This document shows positions 55,375 through 61,873 of a DNA stretch of 64,000 nucleotides, piece after piece. Below the pieces are notes generated by a model, which saw only the letters and a program-made list of their open reading frames with translations, was not told the DNA's origin and made no database searches. Each line of letters starts with the position of its first letter. Positions within the stretch are counted from its first letter, which is position 1. The translations under genes were made by a program, and so were the position numbers. Source of the DNA: Streptomyces longwoodensis (GTDB lineage Bacteria > Actinomycetota > Actinomycetes > Streptomycetales > Streptomycetaceae); assembly GCF_001514125.1 (NCBI RefSeq), contig NZ_KQ948561.1:124001-188000 (forward strand), in the 5' to 3' direction.

Positions 55375-57129
55375 ATGAAGATCCACAAGTACGACACCGT
55401 CATCGTCGGCGCCGGTGGCGCGGGCATGCGCGCGGCCATCGAGTCGACGAAGCGCAGCCGCACCGCCGTGCTGACCAAGCTCTACCCCACCCGCTCCCAC
55501 ACGGGCGCCGCGCAGGGGGGCATGGCCGCCGCGCTGGCCAACGTGGAGGAGGACAACTGGGAGTGGCACACCTTCGACACGGTCAAGGGCGGTGACTACC
55601 TGGTCGACCAGGACGCCGCCGAGATCCTGGCGAAGGAGGCCATCGACTCGGTCCTCGACCTGGAGAAGATGGGCCTGCCGTTCAACCGCACGCCGGACGG
55701 CACCATCGACCAGCGCCGCTTCGGCGGTCACTCCCGCAACCACGGCGAGGCCCCGGTCCGCCGGTCCTGCTACGCCGCGGACCGCACCGGCCACATGATC
55801 CTCCAGACGCTGTACCAGAACTGCGTCAAGGAGGGCGTGGAGTTCTTCAACGAGTTCTACGTCCTGGACCAGCTGATCACCGAGGTCGACGGCGTCAAGC
55901 GCTCGGCCGGCGTGGTGGCGTACGAGCTGGCGACCGGCGAGATCCACGTCTTCCAGGCGAAGGCCGTGATCTACGCGTCCGGCGGCTGCGGCAAGTTCTT
56001 CAAGGTGACGTCGAACGCGCACACGCTGACCGGCGACGGCCAGGCCGCGGTGTACCGGCGGGGCATCCCGCTGGAGGACATGGAGTTCTTCCAGTTCCAC
56101 CCGACCGGCATCTGGCGCATGGGCATCCTGCTCACGGAGGGCGCCCGCGGTGAGGGCGGCATCCTGCGCAACAAGGACGGCGAGCGCTTCATGGAGAAGT
56201 ACGCGCCGGTCATGAAGGACCTGGCGTCCCGTGACGTCGTGTCCCGGTCCATCTACACGGAGATCCGCGAGGGCCGCGGCTGCGGTCCCGAGGGCGACCA
56301 CGTCTACCTGGACCTCACGCACCTCCCGCCGGAGCAGCTGGACGCCAAGCTGCCCGACATCACCGAGTTCGCGCGCACCTACCTCGGCATCGAGCCCTAC
56401 ACGGACCCGATCCCGATCCAGCCCACCGCGCACTACGCGATGGGCGGCATCCCGACCAACGTCGAGGGTGAGGTCCTGGCGGACAACACCACCGTCGTGC
56501 CGGGCCTGTACGCCGCCGGCGAGGTCGCCTGCGTCTCCGTGCACGGCGCCAACCGCCTGGGCACCAACTCGCTGCTGGACATCAACGTCTTCGGCAAGCG
56601 GGCCGGCATCGCGGCGGCGGAGTACAGCCAGAAGGCCGACTTCGTCGAGCTGCCGGAGCGCCCCGAGGCCCTCGTGGTCGAGCAGATCGAGCGCCTGCGG
56701 ACCTCGACCGGCACCGAGCGGGTGTCGACGCTGCGCCGTGAGCTGCAGGAGACCATGGACGCCAACGTCATGGTGTTCCGCACGGAGCAGACGATCAAGA
56801 CGGCCGTCGAGAAGATCGCCGAGCTGCGCGAGCGCTACAAGAACGTGGCGATCCAGGACAAGGGCAAGCGGTTCAACACGGACCTGCTGGAGGCCATCGA
56901 GCTGGGCAACCTGCTCGACCTGGCCGAGGTCATGGCGGTCTCCGCGCTGGCCCGCAAGGAGTCGCGCGGCGGTCACTACCGCGAGGACTACCCGAACCGC
57001 GACGACGTCAACTTCATGCGTCACACCATGGCGTACCGCGAAGTCGGCGCCGACGGCTCCGAGACCGTCCGTCTGGACTACAAGCCGGTCGTCCAGACCC
57101 GCTACCAGCCGATGGAGCGTAAGTACTGA
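55375..57129 (+). CDS. sdhA: Succinate dehydrogenase flavoprotein subunit
   Basis: A 584-residue catalytic flavoprotein oxidising succinate to fumarate. The FAD-binding V-G-A-G-G-A-G-M-R-A (11-20) is followed by R-S-H-T-G-A-A-Q-G-G-M (40-50), in which His42 is the covalent FAD attachment site. H-P-T-G-I, E-G-A-R-G-E-G-G and H-G-A-N-R-L-G-T-N-S-L-L-D complete the substrate and FAD sites. Length is normal. The stop shares its last base with the sdhB start (TGATG), so A and B are coupled. Confidence 0.97.
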   Translation: MKIHKYDTVIVGAGGAGMRAAIESTKRSRTAVLTKLYPTRSHTGAAQGGMAAALANVEEDNWEWHTFDTVKGGDYLVDQDAAEILAKEAIDSVLDLEKMGLPFNRTPDGTIDQRRFGGHSRNHGEAPVRRSCYAADRTGHMILQTLYQNCVKEGVEFFNEFYVLDQLITEVDGVKRSAGVVAYELATGEIHVFQAKAVIYASGGCGKFFKVTSNAHTLTGDGQAAVYRRGIPLEDMEFFQFHPTGIWRMGILLTEGARGEGGILRNKDGERFMEKYAPVMKDLASRDVVSRSIYTEIREGRGCGPEGDHVYLDLTHLPPEQLDAKLPDITEFARTYLGIEPYTDPIPIQPTAHYAMGGIPTNVEGEVLADNTTVVPGLYAAGEVACVSVHGANRLGTNSLLDINVFGKRAGIAAAEYSQKADFVELPERPEALVVEQIERLRTSTGTERVSTLRRELQETMDANVMVFRTEQTIKTAVEKIAELRERYKNVAIQDKGKRFNTDLLEAIELGNLLDLAEVMAVSALARKESRGGHYREDYPNRDDVNFMRHTMAYREVGADGSETVRLDYKPVVQTRYQPMERKY

Positions 57130-57908
57130 TGGCTACCCCTGTTCTGGAGAAGGACGACGCGGCCGGCCGCCCCGAGCCCGGTTTCGCCGACTCCCCGTAC
57201 ATCACGGTCACCCTCCGGGTCCGCCGGTTCAACCCGGAGGTCGCGGCCGAGGCGACCTGGGAAGACTTCCAGCTGGAGATCGACCCGAAGGAGCGCGTCC
57301 TCGACGCCCTCCACAAGATCAAGTGGGACCTGGACGGCACGCTGACGTTCCGCCGGTCCTGCGCGCACGGCATCTGCGGCTCCGACGCGATGCGGATCAA
57401 CGGCAAGAACCGCCTCGCGTGCAAGACGCTGATCAAGGACATCAACCCCGAGAAGCCGATCACGGTCGAGCCCATCAAGGGCCTGACGGTCCTGAAGGAC
57501 CTGGTCGTCGACATGGAGCCGTTCTTCCAGGCGTACCGGGACGTGATGCCCTTCCTGATCACGAAGGACACCAACGAGCCGACGCGCGAGCGGCTGCAGT
57601 CCGCCGAGGACCGCGAGCGCTTCGACGACACCACCAAGTGCATCCTGTGCGCCGCGTGCACGTCGTCCTGCCCGGTGTTCTGGAACGACGGCCAGTACTT
57701 CGGCCCGGCCGCGATCGTGAACGCCCACCGCTTCATCTTCGACTCGCGTGACGAGGCCGGGGAGCAGCGGCTGGAGATCCTCAACGACCGCGACGGCGTG
57801 TGGCGCTGCCGTACGACCTTCAACTGCACGGACGCCTGCCCGCGCGGCATCGAGGTCACCAAGGCCATCGCCGAGGTCAAGCGGGCGCTGATCACCCGCC
57901 GCTTCTGA
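57129..57908 (+). CDS. sdhB: Succinate dehydrogenase iron-sulfur subunit
   Basis: A 259-residue electron-transfer subunit. The [2Fe-2S] site is C78-A-H-G-I-C83-G-S-D86 with C98, where Asp86 replaces a cysteine, as in other SdhB proteins. The [4Fe-4S]/[3Fe-4S] clusters use C-I-L-C-A-A-C-T-S-S-C-P and C-T-D-A-C-P-R-G-I-E-V. It passes electrons from FAD to quinone. The start is ATG 57129, overlapping sdhA by one base. A 19-bp perfect-stem terminator lies 20 bp after the stop. Confidence 0.97.
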   Translation: MATPVLEKDDAAGRPEPGFADSPYITVTLRVRRFNPEVAAEATWEDFQLEIDPKERVLDALHKIKWDLDGTLTFRRSCAHGICGSDAMRINGKNRLACKTLIKDINPEKPITVEPIKGLTVLKDLVVDMEPFFQAYRDVMPFLITKDTNEPTRERLQSAEDRERFDDTTKCILCAACTSSCPVFWNDGQYFGPAAIVNAHRFIFDSRDEAGEQRLEILNDRDGVWRCRTTFNCTDACPRGIEVTKAIAEVKRALITRRF

Positions 57909-57928
57909 GCCGGCCGGCACACAGCACG

Positions 57929-57974
57929 ACGGCGAGGGCCCCCTCCGGTAGGACACGGAGGGGGCCCTCGCCGT
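57929..57974 (+). terminator. Terminator of the sdhCDAB operon
   Basis: A perfect 19-bp stem (57929-57947 with 57956-57974) with an 8-nt loop, downstream of sdhB and before the convergent TM2 gene. Probably bidirectional. Confidence 0.88.
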
Positions 57975-58000
57975 TGCTGCGCACCGGCGCGCCGGCGGCG

Positions 58001-58264
58001 TCAGCCGCGCAGGACGCGGCCCTGCTTGTCGGTGCGGTCGTTGCTCGTCAGGAACAGGATGCCGTCGATCAGGGACCAGATGCCGAGACCGCCGCAGGTG
58101 AGCAGCTGCGCGACACCGACGCCGACGGAGCCGACGTAGAAGCGGCCGATGCCGAGCCCGCCGAGGAAGATCTGCAGGAGGCCCGCGACGATCTTCGACT
58201 TGTCGGAGTAGGGACGGCCCTGCGGGTCGAAGCCGAAGGGGGCGTCAGGGGTGGGGACGGTCAT
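58001..58264 (-). CDS. TM2-domain protein (short copy)
   Basis: An 87-residue protein. A short hydrophilic start ending G-R-P-Y-S-D-K-S-K leads into the TM2 domain: helix 1 I-V-A-G-L-L-Q-I-F-L-G-G-L-G-I-G-R-F-Y-V-G, then helix 2 ending in L-I-D-G-I-L-F-L-T-S and the tail G-R-V-L-R-G. TM2 proteins are two-helix hairpins of unknown function. The ATG at 58264 is the sensible start. It is a close paralogue of the longer TM2 protein at 58943-59428. Confidence 0.88.
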   Translation of the reverse strand: MTVPTPDAPFGFDPQGRPYSDKSKIVAGLLQIFLGGLGIGRFYVGSVGVGVAQLLTCGGLGIWSLIDGILFLTSNDRTDKQGRVLRG

Positions 58265-58503
58265 GTGCACTGCTCCTGGATGACGTGCTGCGAGAGTCCG
58301 GAGCGGGACGGCTCCGGAACGGAGGGCGCACGGACCCATGGCTCGGCCCACCCCCCGTAAGCGGTGAGCCTAGAGAGCGGGAGGAGGCCGCGGGGAGGGG
58401 CGCGGGGTGATCGTTCCTGTTCCGTGATCAAAACTTCGTCAAGTCCCGGCTTGATCCGGCCCCTGACGGGTATGCGGGTGAGTTGCCGTCAACGCGGCCC
58501 GAA

Positions 58504-58950
58504 TCAGACCAGGTTGCGGACGACGGTCCAGGTGACGGCGAGGGCGAGGATCAGCAGTTGGCCACGGGGGCCGACGCGGGGCTGCCAGCGGCGGCCGCGC
58601 AGGCCCTCCGCCATCCACCGGCCGAGCATCGCCAGCGCGAAGGGCGCGGCCAGCAGCAGGGCACGGTTGTCGAGCCAGGCCTGGGTGAGGTGACCGTGCA
58701 TCAGGTCGTACGCCATGCGCGTGCCACCGCAGGCGGGGCAGAGCAGCCCGGTGACCAGGCGGAAGGGGCAGCGCGGCAGGAGGTGGCCGGGCTCGTGCGG
58801 GTCGGTGACGTACACGTGGGCGCTGCCCGCCGCGCCGGCGGCGAGCACCGCGAGGGGGCCCGCCGCCGGGTGCCGCAGCAGCGCACGCGCCGAGGGGCCG
58901 GCCGACGGGGGCGCCGACGGGGGCACCGGCGGGGGTGCCGCCTCAGCCAC
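58504..58950 (-). CDS. DUF2752-domain membrane protein
   Basis: A 148-residue protein with a Pro/Ala/Ser-rich N-terminus, then the DUF2752 signature C-P-F-R-L-V-T-G-L-L-C-P-A-C-G-G-T-R (61-78), and helices at about 98-112 and 128-146. The paired cysteines suggest metal or disulfide chemistry, but function is unknown. GTG at 58950 overlaps the upstream TM2 stop by 8 bp, so it is cotranslated with that TM2 gene. Confidence 0.88.
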   Translation of the reverse strand: MAEAAPPPVPPSAPPSAGPSARALLRHPAAGPLAVLAAGAAGSAHVYVTDPHEPGHLLPRCPFRLVTGLLCPACGGTRMAYDLMHGHLTQAWLDNRALLLAAPFALAMLGRWMAEGLRGRRWQPRVGPRGQLLILALAVTWTVVRNLV

Positions 58951-59428
58951 GCAGGACCCGTCCCTGGGCGTCGGTGGTGTTGCTGCTGGTCAGCAGGATG
59001 ATGCCGTCGATCAGGGCCCAGATGCCGAAGCCGCCGCAGGTGAACAGCTGGGCGAGGCCGAGGCCGACGTTGCCGATGTAGAACCGGCCGACGCCGAAGG
59101 TGCCCAGGAACAGCTGGAGGATGCCCGCGACGATCTTCGACTTGTCGGAGTAGGGGCGCCCGTAGGGGTCGTAGCCGTACGGGGCGTTCGGGTCGCCGGT
59201 GTAGGAGCCGGGCGGGACGGCGCCGCCCTGCGGGTAGCCGTACCCGGGCTGCTGGTAGCCGCCCTGGGGGTAGCCCTGCTGCCCGTAGCCCGGCTGGCCG
59301 TACGCCTGCTGGCCGTAGCCCTGCTGCGGGGAGCCGTAGGGGCCGGCCTGCCCGCCCCCGTAGGGGCCCTGGCCGGCGTTCGGGTAGCCGTACCCCGGCT
59401 GGGGCGGTTGCTGCGGCTGTTCGGTCAC
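58943..59428 (-). CDS. TM2-domain protein with Tyr/Gln/Gly-rich N-terminal tail
   Basis: A 161-residue protein. The first 80 residues are low complexity, built of G-Y-G-Q-Q, G-Y-P-Q-G and related repeats. The remainder is a TM2 hairpin (P-Y-G-R-P-Y-S-D-K-S-K-I-V-A-G-I-L-Q then two helices, ending G-R-V-L-R-G), nearly identical in plan to the shorter TM2 protein downstream. The repeat tail is probably cytoplasmic and disordered, possibly a scaffold. It is the first gene of a TM2/DUF2752 unit. Confidence 0.88.
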   Translation of the reverse strand: MTEQPQQPPQPGYGYPNAGQGPYGGGQAGPYGSPQQGYGQQAYGQPGYGQQGYPQGGYQQPGYGYPQGGAVPPGSYTGDPNAPYGYDPYGRPYSDKSKIVAGILQLFLGTFGVGRFYIGNVGLGLAQLFTCGGFGIWALIDGIILLTSSNTTDAQGRVLRG

Positions 59429-59609
59429 GGCGGTGTCTCCCCGTTGGCACGTGGACGGAGCTGTCGGCTCCGACGGTGAAGTGAGTTCAGGTCATCTTGC
59501 AGGAGGGGGCGCCCCGCTGAGAAGCCGGGTCCGGGCCCGGGGCGACGGCCGCGCGGGGCGGGGCGTGCCCCTCACGGGTTCGCGGGCGATGCGCACCTAA
59601 AGTGACGGT

Positions 59610-60020
59610 ATGTCAGATGACCAGTCGTACGAGCTGCTCGGGTTCGACAACGTCCTGCTGCCCGTCGGGGACCTCGGCGAGGCCGTGGGGTTCTACGAGC
59701 GGGCCGGGTTCGTGGTGGGCCTCCGCTTCGACGAGGGCGGGATCGCCCTGCTGAAGGTCGGGGGCGAGACCCCCGGCGTCCTGCTGCGCCGGGAGGACGG
59801 GCTGGGGCACCGGCCGCCGCCGTGGCCGTCCCCGCGGGTGTGGCTGGAGGTGCCGGACGCGCGGGAGGCGGCGCGCAGGCTCGCGGCCGCCGGGATCGCG
59901 CCGCTGGACGAGCCGTTCGCGGTGGCCACGGGCTGGACGGTGGAGGTGGCCGACCCCTGGGGCAACGTCATCGGCTTCACGGACTACGCCAAGCGCCCGG
60001 AGCTGGGCCGCCGCGGCTGA
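59610..60020 (+). CDS. VOC-superfamily (glyoxalase/bleomycin-resistance fold) protein
   Basis: A 136-residue protein with paired beta-alpha-beta-beta-beta modules. F-D-N-V-L-L-P-V-G-D-L-G-E-A-V-G-F-Y-E-R-A-G-F begins module one, and D-A-R-E-A-A-R-R-L-A-A-A-G-I with D-P-W-G-N-V-I-G-F-T-D-Y ends module two. The usual metal ligands are incompletely conserved, so it may be a ligand-binding or isomerase-type member. Substrate unknown. The next operon's operator begins 24 bp after its stop. Confidence 0.85.
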   Translation: MSDDQSYELLGFDNVLLPVGDLGEAVGFYERAGFVVGLRFDEGGIALLKVGGETPGVLLRREDGLGHRPPPWPSPRVWLEVPDAREAARRLAAAGIAPLDEPFAVATGWTVEVADPWGNVIGFTDYAKRPELGRRG

Positions 60021-60044
60021 GGCCCTCCCCCGGCCACCCCCGTC

Positions 60045-60073
60045 TTGAACGTGTTCAAAAACAGGTCTACAGT
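60045..60073 (+). promoter_or_regulatory. Promoter with -35 inside operator 1 (TTGAACGTGTTCAA)
   Basis: The -35 TTGAAC (60045-60050), a 17-bp spacer and -10 TACAGT (60068-60073) form a good housekeeping-type promoter. The -35 is the left arm of a perfect 14-bp dyad with one central mismatch (60045-60058). A second dyad lies at 60090-60103. Confidence 0.75.
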
Positions 60074-60089
60074 CACCCCTGTCAGCGTT

Positions 60090-60103
60090 TTGAACGCGTT
60101 CAA
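60090..60103. promoter_or_regulatory. Operator 2 (TTGAACGCGTTCAA)
   Basis: A perfect 14-bp palindrome between the promoter and the first gene of the operon. With operator 1 it brackets the transcription start; the TetR protein encoded two genes downstream is the likely ligand. Confidence 0.75.
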
Positions 60104-60116
60104 GAAGGGGTGGGGC

Positions 60117-60524
60117 ATGGACCGCACCGTCATCGCCTACGTCATCTACCTGGCCGTCAGCATCGCGCTGACCGTCTGGGTGGCCCGGACCCTCAGCCGC
60201 AACGGCCGGGTCTTCCTCGCCGACGTGCTGCACGGCGACGAGAAGCTCGCGGACGCCGTCAACCACCTCCTGGTGGTCGGCTTCTACCTCGTCAACCTCG
60301 GCTTCGTCGCGCTGTACCTGAGCGGCGACGACACCATCGTGGACGCCCGCGGCGTCTTCGAGGCGCTGTCCACCAAGCTCGGGGTCGTGCTGCTGGTGCT
60401 CGGGGTGATGCACCTGGGCAACGTGTACGTGCTCAACCGGATCCGGCGGCGCGGGCTGCTGGAGCGGGAGGAGATCCCGCCGGTGCGGCCGCAGGGCCGG
60501 GTCGCCGCCACGCCGGGCGCGTGA
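60117..60524 (+). CDS. Hypothetical four-helix membrane protein
   Basis: A 135-residue protein with hydrophobic segments at about 4-22, 48-66 and 85-106. A conserved-looking H-L-L-V-V-G-F-Y-L-V-N-L-G-F segment and a basic, Pro-rich C-terminus are visible. Homologues are common as unnamed integral membrane proteins in Streptomyces. It is the first gene of an operon with a DCC-family protein (4-bp GTGA overlap) and a TetR regulator, and sits directly behind two TetR-type operators, so it is probably the main regulated product. The ATG at 60117 follows AAGGGG. Confidence 0.75.
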   Translation: MDRTVIAYVIYLAVSIALTVWVARTLSRNGRVFLADVLHGDEKLADAVNHLLVVGFYLVNLGFVALYLSGDDTIVDARGVFEALSTKLGVVLLVLGVMHLGNVYVLNRIRRRGLLEREEIPPVRPQGRVAATPGA

Positions 60525-61063
60525 TCCCGGTGCCGGCCGAGGCCGCCCGCGTCCCGGTGCGCGGGCTGACCGTCCTCTACGACGCCGAGTGCCCGCCGTG
60601 CGCCTTCCTGCGCGACTGGCTCGTACGGCAGCCGCAGCTGGTGCCGCTCGCCCTGGTCCCGGCCGGGTCGGAGCAGGCCCGGCGGCTCCTGCCCGGGCTC
60701 GACCACGCCGCCACCCTCGAGGAGATCACCGTGGTGGACGACACCGGGCAGGTCTACCGGGACGCCGCCGCCTGGGTCGTCACCCTGTGGGCGCTGCGCC
60801 GGCACCGGGCCCTGGCCCACCGGCTGAGCACCCCCTCGGGGCTGCGGCTCGCCCGGGGAGCGGCGCTGGCGGCGGCCAAGTGGCGGGACCGCGGGCGGGC
60901 CCCGGCCTGGCCGGCCCCGTACGGGCCGTCGCAGGCCCAGGGCCGGCCGTGGGGCGGACAGGGTTACCGGCGGGCCGACGGGTGGGTGTACGACCCCGCC
61001 GCCGGCTGGACGTACCTGCCGGGCGGCGACGGCTGTGCCGGTGGGACCTGCGCCACTCGTTAG
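60521..61063 (+). CDS. DCC-family (DUF393) thiol-disulfide oxidoreductase-like protein
   Basis: A 180-residue protein. L-Y-D-A-E-C-P-P-C-A-F-L-R-D-W-L (19-34) is the D-x-x-C-x-x-C motif naming the DCC family, placed as in thioredoxin-like folds. The last 60 residues are unusual: W-P-A-P-Y-G-P-S, D-G-W-V-Y-D-P-A-A-G-W-T-Y and a terminal C-A-G-G-T-C, perhaps a metal or peptide-binding tail. It starts at a GTG inside the previous stop. A redox partner role for the membrane protein is possible. Confidence 0.85.
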   Translation: MIPVPAEAARVPVRGLTVLYDAECPPCAFLRDWLVRQPQLVPLALVPAGSEQARRLLPGLDHAATLEEITVVDDTGQVYRDAAAWVVTLWALRRHRALAHRLSTPSGLRLARGAALAAAKWRDRGRAPAWPAPYGPSQAQGRPWGGQGYRRADGWVYDPAAGWTYLPGGDGCAGGTCATR

Positions 61064-61072
61064 GCTCTGTCC

Positions 61073-61834
61073 GTGTCCGCGAAGAACCAGGGCGCCTGCC
61101 CCGAGGAGCCGGTCCCCGTCCCCAGCAAGTCCGAGCAGACCCGCGCGCTGATCCTGGAGACCGCGATGCGGCTGTTCCAGGAGCGCGGGTACGACAAGAC
61201 GACGATGCGGGCCATCGCCCAGGAGGCCGGGGTCTCGGTCGGCAACGCGTACTACTACTTCGCGGGCAAGGAACACCTGATCCAGGGCTTCTACGACCGC
61301 CTCGCCGCCGAGCACCGGCAGGCGGTCCGCGCGGTCCTGGACCGGGAGACCGACCTGGAGGCCCGGCTGGCGGGCGTGCTGCGGGTGTGGCTGGACGTGG
61401 CGACGCCGTACCACGAGTTCGCGGTGCAGTTCTTCAAGAACGCCGCCGATCCGGACAGCCCCCTCAGCCCGTTCTCCCCGGAGAGCGAGCACGCGCGCGA
61501 GGAGGCCGTCTCCGTCCACCGCGAGGTGCTGGCGGGGGCGACGCGGACCAAGGTCCCCGAGGAACTGCGGGACGTGCTGCCCGAGCTGATGTGGCTCTCC
61601 CAGATGGGCCTCGTCCTGTACTGGATCTTCGACCGCACGGAGGGCCGCGAGCGCAGCTACCGCCTCGCCGAGCGCGGCGCCCGCCTCACGGCCCGCGGCG
61701 TCTCCCTCTCCCGCTTCCGCCTCCTGCGCCCCCTGGTCCACGAGGTCCACGAACTCTTCACGGACTTCCTGCCGGGCATGACGCGGGTCCTGCCGGACCC
61801 GGGACGGGAGCGCGGGCGCGGCGACGGCGAGTGA
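61073..61834 (+). CDS. TetR-family transcriptional regulator
   Basis: A 253-residue regulator. The helix-turn-helix spans about 24-66, with T-T-M-R-A-I-A-Q-E-A-G-V-S-V-G-N-A-Y-Y-Y-F. The longer C-terminal domain contains Y-H-E-F-A-V-Q-F-F-K-N and R-S-Y-R-L-A-E-R-G-A-R-L-T. It starts with GTG, 9 bp after the DCC gene, so it is in the same operon. It probably binds the two TTGAAC-type dyads before the first gene, giving autoregulation. The ligand is unknown. Confidence 0.9.
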   Translation: MSAKNQGACPEEPVPVPSKSEQTRALILETAMRLFQERGYDKTTMRAIAQEAGVSVGNAYYYFAGKEHLIQGFYDRLAAEHRQAVRAVLDRETDLEARLAGVLRVWLDVATPYHEFAVQFFKNAADPDSPLSPFSPESEHAREEAVSVHREVLAGATRTKVPEELRDVLPELMWLSQMGLVLYWIFDRTEGRERSYRLAERGARLTARGVSLSRFRLLRPLVHEVHELFTDFLPGMTRVLPDPGRERGRGDGE

Positions 61835-61873
61835 TCCCTTCCGTGCCCCGCCGTCGAACCGGCCCGCGCGCCG

